Part shown: in pieces, positions 1 to 5,491 of the stretch
Numbering within the stretch: position 1 is the first letter of the stretch
Layout: each line of letters begins with the position of its first letter
Assembly (NCBI GenBank): GCA_050699055.1
Contig: JBOHCT010000216.1
Coordinates: 1 to 6,666 of the forward strand
Length of the DNA stretch: 6,666 nt
Direction of reading: 5' to 3'
Source of the DNA: JBOHCT01 sp050699055
GTDB taxonomy: Bacteria; Actinomycetota; Actinomycetes; Streptosporangiales; JBOHCT01
The notes under the pieces: model-generated
Told to the model about the DNA's origin: nothing
The model's database searches: none
The model's input: the letters and a program-made list of their open reading frames with translations, nothing else
Made by a program: the position numbers and the translations under genes

Positions 1-402
1 CTGTCAACGCTTCGCCACCGCCCTCGCGGGCCGTCGACGCATGACTCGGGGCCACCGTGGATCGCTACTCCTTCGATGTCGGGCGTTCTCATCCCTTTCC
101 TCCTGCCGGCTTATCCCGGCGCTTTCCCCACGTTCCCGGCGACGTCCCGCGTCCGGTCGCTGACCCCGGAGCTGTCGAAGGGGCTCGAGTTCGACCTGGT
201 CGTCCTCATCGACCCAGAGGCGTTCGGCGAGGGCATCGAGGGAGCGGTCGACCGCTATGTCGCGATGACCCGAGCGACCCAGCAACTCGTCATCCTCACG
301 AGCTCCGCACACTCGGCGGCGTTCCGCGGCCGCAGCCCGACGTCGTACTCACCGGCGAGCGACAGCACCAGCTTCCAAGATCATTCTGCGAGGAGTTCTT
401 AG
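1..402 (+). pseudogene. C-terminal remnant of a HelR/HelD-type UvrD-like helicase (partial, probably degenerate)
   Basis: The frame is open from base 1 to the TAG at 400-402, with an internal ATG at 76. Only about bases 148-306 look like a known family. They encode LTPELSKGLEFDLVVL, which matches superfamily 1A helicase motif V, and RYVAMTRATQQLVILTSS, which matches motif VI with its ATP-sensing arginine. This spacing and wording resemble the C-terminal end of actinobacterial HelR/HelD proteins, which remove stalled RNA polymerase and, for HelR, rifampicin-bound polymerase. Intact members are roughly 700 residues. The roughly 49 codons before base 148 do not look like helicase domain 2A, and the tail after LTSS is low in information. 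I infer a truncated or rearranged relic rather than a working helicase. The alternative is the true 3' end of a longer gene entering from the left with a frameshift or assembly error near base 148. It converges on the LURP-one gene with a 12-nt gap. Confidence 0.6.
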
Positions 403-414
403 TGGCCGGCGCGG

Positions 415-906
415 TCAGTCCTCGTCCTCCTCTCCCTCCAGGAGTCGGTCGACACACACGGCGACGGCGAGCACCAACGGCGCGTCGGCGTCGTCGGTGA
501 CCTCGACCCCGTAGGTGTCGCGCAGGTGGAACCATGTGCGGGAGACGACCCCGATGGTGCGGCCGTCGACGCGCATCTCGAACTCCCTCGCGAGGAGGTC
601 GCCCGCGACCTCCATCTCCCGGCCCTCGTCGAGCTCGACCGCGTACTTCTCCCGCAGGGGTGAGAACCACGCCTTGCGCACGCTCGCGACGACGGCGCCG
701 TCGCGTTCGACTTCCAGGGTGTCGCGCATGGCCAGAAGTTTCTTGCGTACGGTGGCCAGCACGCGACCTTCCGGGTCCTTCAGCTCGAAGGTCTCCCTGA
801 GCCGCATGGCCTTGCCGTCCACGAGGAACGCGTGGCGCCCCTCCTCATCTTCGATCCAGAAGTCGTCTCCGATGGAGAACATCCGCTCGCGCACCACGTA
901 CTTCAT
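415..906 (-). CDS. LURP-one-related (tubby-like beta-barrel) family protein
   Basis: The product is a 163-residue cytosolic protein starting MKYVVRERMFSIGDDFWIED and resembling the LURP-one-related family, whose fold is a 12-stranded barrel around a central helix like tubby C-terminal domains and phospholipid scramblases. The family signs are the GDDFWI block (residues 13-18) and three related strand-turn-strand segments: RKKLLAMRDTLEV (about 54-66), RKAWFSPLREKYAV (77-90) and SRTWFHLRDTYGV (122-134). The length is close to that usual for bacterial members, so it looks complete. The last residues are strongly acidic (EGEEDED). There is no signal peptide or membrane segment. The ATG is preceded by GAGG about 10 nt upstream, an acceptable binding site. 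The role of bacterial members is not established; binding of membrane or lipid is a guess by analogy. It lies 192 nt after the peptidase gene, behind hairpins, so it is probably transcribed alone or by read-through. Confidence 0.85.
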   Translation of the reverse strand: MKYVVRERMFSIGDDFWIEDEEGRHAFLVDGKAMRLRETFELKDPEGRVLATVRKKLLAMRDTLEVERDGAVVASVRKAWFSPLREKYAVELDEGREMEVAGDLLAREFEMRVDGRTIGVVSRTWFHLRDTYGVEVTDDADAPLVLAVAVCVDRLLEGEEDED

Positions 907-930
907 GACCGCACCGCCTCGTAGCTCAAG

Positions 931-955
931 GCCCGGACGGGTTGATCGTCCGGGC
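931..955 (-). terminator. Perfect 9-bp hairpin upstream of the LURP-one gene
   Basis: Arms GCCCGGACG (931-939) and CGTCCGGGC (947-955) are perfect reverse complements around a 7-nt loop. The hairpin sits 25 nt before the start codon of the LURP-one gene and downstream of the peptidase gene on the same strand. It has no clear U-run on the minus strand. It may be a second terminator for the peptidase transcript, or a leader hairpin limiting read-through into the LURP-one gene. Confidence 0.4.
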
Positions 956-1035
956 TCCTTCTCTCCGTCTCCTCCACCATCCCCTCTTCTCCACGCGCTC
1001 GCACGGGGACTCGGTCGTTCGTCCCGCGACCACAG

Positions 1036-1092
1036 CGGAGGCGGGCGAACGCCCCATCCGCAACGGTTGCCGGGCTGGGGCGTTCGCCTCCG
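1036..1092 (-). terminator. Strong intrinsic-type hairpin after the M28 peptidase gene
   Basis: The left arm (1036-1055) and right arm (1077-1092) pair over 16 bp with a 4-nt bulge. The core is 11 uninterrupted bp, GCGAACGCCCC with GGGGCGTTCGC. The 21-nt loop can fold a small inner hairpin (GCAA/TTGC). It begins 6 nt beyond the TAG of the peptidase gene. No U-run follows, as is common for terminators in high-GC actinobacteria. Its position and strength favour a transcription terminator. Confidence 0.65.
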
Positions 1093-1098
1093 GCAGGC

Positions 1099-3216
1099 CT
1101 AGCCGGTCAGTGTGTGGCCGGCCTTCTTCAGGCTCCGGTGCAGGAGCCTCTCGTAGTGGCGCGCCTGCCGCGGGTTGTGGTGCAGGAACAACGCGTCGTG
1201 CAGGCCCGGCAGCGTCAGTACGCCGTAGCCGCCGTTGACGGCAGGGGCGTAGATCTGGTGCCGGTACCACGGCCGGCCAGGCAGGCCCTCACGCGCGAGC
1301 AGGTCGCGCTCGACCCGCATGAGCTTCCGGTTGAAGGACGTGAACCCCCTGCCGTGCCCGCCTCGGCTCAGCCGGTCCTGGATCTTGGCACGGAACCGCT
1401 CGGCCGCCCGCTGCCACGCCCGCGCCGCGGCGATGTCACGGCTCACGTCGACGACCTGGCGCCCGTACGCGTCCTCCTGCGCCTGCTGGAAGTCCTTCAG
1501 GTACGACCTGACCGCGCTGGCGTAGCCGGCGTAGCGCAGCGACACCACGTCGGCGTTGGCGAGCCGCAGCGTCATCAGTCCGATCACCCGGCCCATCGCC
1601 TTGTGGTACCGCCAGGTGGGGTCGCCGAAGTGGCTCATCCAGTAGTGGTTGTCGCAGGCGCAGTGGTAGTCGCCGCCCGGCGTGGAGGCGCCGGGGTTGA
1701 CGGACGGTACGCCGAACCGCTGCAGGAAGGACCCGTAGTCCGAGCCGCCGCCGAGCCGGCCGACCCCCGGCTTCCCGCCGCCGGAGCGTTTCGACCAGGC
1801 GCCGTAGATCGTGGTGTCCGTACCAGGCCAGTGCACCTGCTTGGTCGTGCCGTAGATGAGCTTGTCCAGCGACGGCACGGCTGACGCGTGGAAGTACTTG
1901 CCGGCTCCGCCGTCGATGTTGATGTAGCCGACGGCGCGGTCGAGCCGCCGCATCCCCAGCTGCTCCGCGTACTCCGTCGAGCCGTACGCGCCGTACTCCT
2001 CACCGTCCCAGGTCGCCAGCACGACCGTGCGTTTGGGCCGCCAGCCCCGCTCGAGCAGCTTGCCGAGGCCCCGCGCGACCTGCAGCACGTCCTCGGTGCC
2101 CGACAGGTTGTCGTCGCTGCCGTAGGTCCAGGTGTCGCGGTGCGCCCCGACATAGACGACCTGGTGCGGGTGGGTGCTGCCCGGGACGCGGGCCGTGACG
2201 TCCCAGATCGGCTTGGTCCTGTAGTCGATGTCGAGATCGAGGTGGACCCTGGTCGAGCCGGGGCCGATGTGGTACGCGAACGGCAGCCCGCCCTGCCAGC
2301 TCTTCGGCGCCTTCGGGCCGGAGAGCTCGGCGAGCATCGGCTTCGCGTCGCCGTAGCCGATCGGGGAGGTCGGGACGTCGCCGATGTTGGCCTTGTCCGT
2401 CGGAAGACGACGGGCGTTCTTGGTCGCCGCCCAGCCCGGGGTCAGCGGGTCACCGATGTACTTCCATATCTTCTGCACGGTCCCGCGCTGGATGCCGCGG
2501 GCCGAGCGCCACGGCCCGTCCGGATAGGTCTTACCGCGCACGTAGCCGTCGTCCGCCGGGTCGCTGTACAGGATCACACCCTTGGCGCCGTGCTTGGCGG
2601 CGAGGTTGGTCTTCACCCCGCGATAGACCTGGCCGTACCGCGCGATGACGATCTTGCCCTTGACGCTGACGCCCTTCTTCGCGAGGACCTTGTAGTCGTC
2701 GACGGTGCCGTAGTTGACGTAGACGGCCGGGGCGGTGACGTCGCCGGACGGCGACAGGGCGTTGTAGCCGACGACGACGTCCTTGAAGTCCCGCTCCCAC
2801 GGCCGCTTCGGCTCCTTGACGTGGGCCTTGACGTGCCGGGGCGCGGTCATCTCCACGCTGATGTGCTTCGGAACCGACAGGTAGGTGTAGTAGGTGTGGA
2901 TCTCGGGGGTCAGCCCCCACTGCCGGAACTTCTTCGCCACGTACCGCGCCCGCCGCCAGTCTCCGGGTGTCGCCACCAGGCCGGGCTTGCGGGACAGGTA
3001 GGCGTCGAGCCGCTCGGCGACGCCGGCCGAGGAGGTCTGGAGGTACGCGTTCTCGTAGCGGTGCTCCCACGCCGAGTGAGCGGGGGTGAACCCCGGGATG
3101 CGCTGGTGTGTGGCCGCCTCGGCACTTCTCGGAACGAAGAACGCCCCCGTCGCCCCCACGAGGAGGGCGAGCGTGGGTACGCCCACCCGTCGTAATGGCA
3201 GTCCTGCGAACGTCAT
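1099..3216 (-). CDS. Exported M28-family zinc peptidase with PA and TFR-dimer-like domains (glutamate carboxypeptidase II-like)
   Basis: This 705-residue protein resembles human glutamate carboxypeptidase II (GCPII) along its length. An N-terminal signal peptide ends near AEA (residue 34), after a hydrophobic stretch at about 13-28. A protease-associated domain (about 145-265) includes AKGVILYSDPADDG and R199, at the place of GCPII Arg210. The M28 catalytic domain (about 335-545) shows the two-zinc site: H359 in GAHRDTWTYGSDDN, D369 (bridging), E406 (general base) and E407 in WDGEEYG, D435 in YINID, and H518 in DYHCACDN. A C-terminal domain (about 590-700) resembles the transferrin-receptor dimerisation domain and keeps the RHQIYAP...GYG region with Y664 near the GCPII Tyr700 position. 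The GCPII arginine patch is not visible, so a folate or N-acetylaspartylglutamate substrate is not implied. It probably cleaves C- or N-terminal residues from peptides outside the membrane. The ATG has GGGGGAG a few bases upstream. A terminator follows the stop. Confidence 0.93.
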   Translation of the reverse strand: MTFAGLPLRRVGVPTLALLVGATGAFFVPRSAEAATHQRIPGFTPAHSAWEHRYENAYLQTSSAGVAERLDAYLSRKPGLVATPGDWRRARYVAKKFRQWGLTPEIHTYYTYLSVPKHISVEMTAPRHVKAHVKEPKRPWERDFKDVVVGYNALSPSGDVTAPAVYVNYGTVDDYKVLAKKGVSVKGKIVIARYGQVYRGVKTNLAAKHGAKGVILYSDPADDGYVRGKTYPDGPWRSARGIQRGTVQKIWKYIGDPLTPGWAATKNARRLPTDKANIGDVPTSPIGYGDAKPMLAELSGPKAPKSWQGGLPFAYHIGPGSTRVHLDLDIDYRTKPIWDVTARVPGSTHPHQVVYVGAHRDTWTYGSDDNLSGTEDVLQVARGLGKLLERGWRPKRTVVLATWDGEEYGAYGSTEYAEQLGMRRLDRAVGYINIDGGAGKYFHASAVPSLDKLIYGTTKQVHWPGTDTTIYGAWSKRSGGGKPGVGRLGGGSDYGSFLQRFGVPSVNPGASTPGGDYHCACDNHYWMSHFGDPTWRYHKAMGRVIGLMTLRLANADVVSLRYAGYASAVRSYLKDFQQAQEDAYGRQVVDVSRDIAAARAWQRAAERFRAKIQDRLSRGGHGRGFTSFNRKLMRVERDLLAREGLPGRPWYRHQIYAPAVNGGYGVLTLPGLHDALFLHHNPRQARHYERLLHRSLKKAGHTLTG

Positions 3217-3254
3217 GACAGTCTCCCCCTCGAGACGACATCTCGGCCGCGCGT

Positions 3255-3283
3255 AATGTACCTCCGCTCGCGGACGCCGTCCA
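3255..3283 (-). promoter_or_regulatory. Candidate housekeeping-sigma promoter for the M28 peptidase gene
   Basis: On the minus strand, TGGACG (3278-3283, four of six matches to TTGACA) and TACATT (3255-3260, fits TAnnnT) are 17 nt apart. Transcription would begin around 3247-3249, giving a leader of roughly 30 nt that carries the GGGGGAG ribosome binding site. This was found by eye only; short motifs like these arise by chance. Confidence 0.4.
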
Positions 3284-3347
3284 GAGGCCGACCGACCCGC
3301 AATCCTCTCGCGGCGCCCTGGCGGTGGCCGCCGCCAGCCCCATCCAA

Positions 3348-3407
3348 GATCTCGGTTTGTGGTCGAAGTAGGCGGGAAACTGGGGACCTGAACCGTGGAA
3401 ACGGATC
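3348..3407. repeat. Possible diverged 60-nt GATC-bounded repeat unit between the autokinase and peptidase genes
   Basis: GATC at 3348-3351 and GATC at 3404-3407 mark exactly 60 nt, the size of the units in the 5077-5453 array. The right end carries GAAACGGATCA (3398-3408), an 11-mer identical to the right arm of the 5170-5231 unit (5222-5232). GTTT near the left end can pair with AAAC near the right end, but the palindrome is poor. It may be a decayed copy of the same family, or coincidence. Confidence 0.3.
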
Positions 3408-3457
3408 ATGCTGGGAGGGGCGGGGCACGTGGACGCGGGCGGAGCGATCCGGCGGCG

Positions 3458-4906
3458 TCACCGGCCCAGCAGCCACTCTTCCGTGGAGGCCTCGTCGGAC
3501 TGCAGCTCGTGGGCGTGCCGCCGGGGGGCCGGTTCCCTGCGCCGCCGCCCCTTGCTCGGCCGGTAGCTGTAGGCGTACCCGTAGGTGACGGCGTCGCGGC
3601 CCTTGGCCGGCGCCATGTTGAGGACGGCGCCGAGTACCCGCGCGTCGACCTTCCGCAGCGCCTCCATCGCCTGGGCCGCCTGGTCGCGGCTGGTCCTGGT
3701 CGCCCGCGTCACCAGCAGTGCGCCGTCGGTCTGCCCCGCGAGCACCGCCGCATCGGTGACCGGCAGCAGCGGCGGGGTGTCGACCACCACCAGGTCGTAG
3801 CGCTCGCTGAGCTCGGCGAGTACGGCGCCCATCCGTTCCGACGCGAGCAGCTCGCTGGGGTTGGGCGGTACCGGGCCGCTGGCGAGTACGTCCAGCCCCC
3901 GTACGGCTGGCTGGACGACGTCGCTGACGGAGCCGTGCCCGATCAGCACGGTCGTCAGCCCGATCTCGCTGAGCAGACCGAAGTACTCCGCGACGCACGG
4001 CTCCCGCAGGTCACCGTCGACCAGGCACACCCGCGTACCGAACTGCGCCACCGCGACCGCGAGGTTGCCCGCCACCGAGCTCTTGCCCTCGTCGGCGACC
4101 GCGCTGGTAACAATGATCGTCCGCGGCTTGTGGTCGACGGCCGCGAACTGCAGGTTCGTACGAAGCTGCCGGAACGCCTCCATCCGCTTCCCGTGCGGGT
4201 CGCGGGCGACCGGATGCTTGCTCGCCGTCGGGTCGCGGAGGATCGCGGCGAGTACCGGCGCGTCGGTCACCTGCGAGAGGTCGTCGGCGTTCTTCACGCT
4301 CGTGTCGAGGGTCTCGCGGAGAATCGCCAGGCCGACGCCGAGCGCCAGCCCGACCACCAGGCCCAACGCGATATCGAGCAACGGCCGCGGCGACTCCGGG
4401 CTGAGCGGCGGCTGCGCCTGCTGCACGACGCTGACCTTGACCGGCGAACGCGGAGACGGCTTACCGGCCGGCGTCTCCAGGTTGGCGACGACCTTGGTGA
4501 ACCGCTGGCCGACCGCGTTGGCGATCTCCGCCGCACGCCGCGGCGAGCGGTCGCTGACCGTAATGTTGATCAGCACCGTGTCCACCGGCGCCTCGGCCGC
4601 GATCTTGTCGGCCAGCTCGGCGGGAGTGAGCGACAACCCGAGCCTGTCGATCACCGGCTTCGTCACCCGCGGGCTGGTCGCGATGTCCGCGTACGACTTC
4701 ACCCGCTGCTCGGTGAACGACCCGCCCTGGTACAGCTGGCTCAGGTCACCCGACCCGCGTACCGAGACGAACAGCCGCGTCTTGGCCTCGTACGTCGGCG
4801 GCATGATGAACGTCGCCGCCACCGCCGCGGCCAGGCAGACCAGTACCACGGTGGCCGCGATCCGCCAGCGTTTGGCCAGGATGTGCAGGTAGTCGCGAAG
4901 CTCCAC
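3458..4906 (-). CDS. Polysaccharide biosynthesis tyrosine autokinase (Wzz/co-polymerase fused to CpsD/CapB-type BY-kinase)
   Basis: This 482-residue inner-membrane protein joins both halves of a bacterial tyrosine kinase. A Wzz domain begins with MELRDYLHILAKRW, followed by transmembrane helix 1 (about 17-36), an extracytoplasmic loop (about 37-177) ending in a proline-rich PPLSPESPRP stretch, and helix 2 (about 178-196). The kinase half carries a Walker A-like loop, SAVADEGKSS (268-277, K275), Walker A' LVDGDLREP (295-303), Walker B YDLVVVDTPP (370-379) and a C-terminal tyrosine cluster TYGYAYSY (Y442, Y444, Y446, Y448) before a basic run. Such proteins control chain length or export of capsule or exopolysaccharide through cyclic autophosphorylation. 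The usual PGEGKS of the P-loop reads ADEGKS here. The start is GTG with GGGGAG 4 nt upstream; no other usual start codon lies between it and the in-frame TAG 48 nt further upstream. No polysaccharide genes flank it here, so its polymer is unknown. Confidence 0.95.
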   Translation of the reverse strand: MELRDYLHILAKRWRIAATVVLVCLAAAVAATFIMPPTYEAKTRLFVSVRGSGDLSQLYQGGSFTEQRVKSYADIATSPRVTKPVIDRLGLSLTPAELADKIAAEAPVDTVLINITVSDRSPRRAAEIANAVGQRFTKVVANLETPAGKPSPRSPVKVSVVQQAQPPLSPESPRPLLDIALGLVVGLALGVGLAILRETLDTSVKNADDLSQVTDAPVLAAILRDPTASKHPVARDPHGKRMEAFRQLRTNLQFAAVDHKPRTIIVTSAVADEGKSSVAGNLAVAVAQFGTRVCLVDGDLREPCVAEYFGLLSEIGLTTVLIGHGSVSDVVQPAVRGLDVLASGPVPPNPSELLASERMGAVLAELSERYDLVVVDTPPLLPVTDAAVLAGQTDGALLVTRATRTSRDQAAQAMEALRKVDARVLGAVLNMAPAKGRDAVTYGYAYSYRPSKGRRRREPAPRRHAHELQSDEASTEEWLLGR

Positions 4907-5076
4907 GTCACTCCCCGAGTCGGCTACAGCGCACGTCGTGCCCTGCGGGCTAGACTAGGGACGCCCCGGAGAGTGCGCCCCTAGATGTATCGGTCGCCGC
5001 CGCCAAAATGCAACATCCGCTGCCCAGTGCCGCTTCGGCCCACGCCGACCCCTTCGCCGGCCCCCTCGCCCGTCAA

Positions 5077-5136
5077 GATCACGGCCTGCGGTCCGGATCC
5101 GTTGCAAACGGCCCCGCCTGACCGCAGGAGCGGATC
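5077..5136. repeat. Palindromic repeat unit A1 (60 nt, GATC-bounded)
   Basis: The unit opens with GATCACGGCCTGCGGTCC and closes with AGGAGCGGATC. CCTGCGGTC (5085-5093) pairs perfectly with GACCGCAGG (5120-5128). The loop holds a small CCGTT/AACGG hairpin (5099-5111). The first 21 bases are identical to units A2 and A3, and the centre differs, so the ends and the ability to form a stem appear to be what is kept. Confidence 0.75.
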
Positions 5137-5166
5137 AAGGCGGGAGCCGGCCGACCGCCCCGCGCT

Positions 5167-5234
5167 CTTGATCCGTTTCGGGCGTACGGGGACGGCCGTA
5201 GACGGTACTTCGGCTGCGTCTGAAACGGATCAAG
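5167..5234. repeat. Long inverted repeat B (perfect 13-bp arms, GATC-bounded core)
   Basis: CTTGATCCGTTTC (5167-5179) and GAAACGGATCAAG (5222-5234) are perfect reverse complements. In plus-strand RNA the stem can extend inward to 20 bp (5167-5186 with 5215-5234), using G-U pairs at three places; on the minus strand those become A-C mismatches. The GATC-to-GATC core is 62 nt (5170-5231), like the 60-nt A units, though the arms differ. CGGATCAAG at 5131-5139 could also pair with CTTGATCCG at 5167-5175, so alternative folds are possible. Confidence 0.75.
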
Positions 5235-5288
5235 GTCGGGCGGGCCACGGCTCCCGATCTCTCCCGCCAAACCGGCGGCCCCGGCCGA

Positions 5289-5348
5289 GATCACGGCCTG
5301 CGGTCCGGAACGGCAGCCGAGTGCCCCGACCGACCTCAGGAGCGGATC
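5289..5348. repeat. Palindromic repeat unit A2 (60 nt, GATC-bounded)
   Basis: The 45 nt at 5286-5330 are identical to 5391-5435 in unit A3, and the remainder is similar. CCTGCGGTC pairs with GACCTCAGG with one mismatch, and an inner GGCA/TGCC hairpin sits in the loop. It starts 105 nt before A3. Confidence 0.8.
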
Positions 5349-5393
5349 ATCGCCGACCGCGGGCCTCGACCCGCCGACCGACCCAGCACTCGA

Positions 5394-5453
5394 GATCACG
5401 GCCTGCGGTCCGGAACGGCAGCCGAGTGCCCCGACGGACCGCGGAAGCGGATC
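5394..5453. repeat. Palindromic repeat unit A3 (60 nt, GATC-bounded)
   Basis: This unit shares a 45-nt exact direct repeat with A2. Its right arm differs (GGACCGCGGAAG instead of CGACCTCAGGAG) but still forms the stem: CTGCGGTCC pairs with GGACCGCGG with one G-U pair. The altered 12-mer GGACCGCGGAAG recurs at 5506-5517 inside the 3' end of the ABC ATPase gene, which suggests local recombination or copying. Confidence 0.8.
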
Positions 5454-5463
5454 ACGGTCGGAT

Positions 5464-5488
5464 GGGGCGGTTCGCAGACCGCGGGCCC
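5464..5488 (-). terminator. Weak hairpin just after the ABC ATPase gene
   Basis: GCGGT (5467-5471) pairs with ACCGC (5478-5482) around a 6-nt loop. GGG (5464-5466) can add to CCC (5486-5488) across a 3-nt bulge. It begins 3 nt past the stop codon. There is no U-run. It could act as the terminator, alone or together with the neighbouring A3 palindrome. Confidence 0.3.
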
Positions 5489-5491
5489 CGC

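Larger units (their letters stand above)
4907..5491. other. 585-nt intergenic region dominated by palindromic repeats
   Basis: No convincing gene lies here; the long open frames on both strands are arginine/proline-rich by-products of base composition and extend antisense or out of frame into real genes. Bases 5077-5453 hold ten GATC sites (5077, 5096, 5133, 5170, 5228, 5256, 5289, 5345, 5394, 5450), far above chance, arranged as four structured units described separately. Bases 4907-5076 must carry the autokinase promoter. Minus-strand TAGTCT at 4952-4957 fits a -10 box, but no good -35 is visible. Confidence 0.7.

Noticed and set aside
1888..3195. 435-residue plus-strand open frame
   Set aside because: It is antisense to the M28 peptidase gene, low in complexity (valine, arginine and aspartate), with no domain.
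3408..3457. Terminator after the autokinase gene
   Set aside because: Only 3-4 bp stems such as CCGG/CCGG could be drawn; nothing stands out from random GC-rich sequence.
4952..4957. TAGTCT as a -10 box for the autokinase gene
   Set aside because: It fits TAnnnT, but no TTGAC-like box lies 16-19 nt upstream, so it was not called as a promoter.
3395..4984. 529-residue plus-strand open frame
   Set aside because: It is antisense to the autokinase and a product of third-position GC bias; it has no recognisable domain.
5077..5453. CRISPR array or iteron-type replication origin
   Set aside because: There are only three related units. They are palindromic with variable centres instead of identical repeats with unique spacers, and no cas or replication gene is near.
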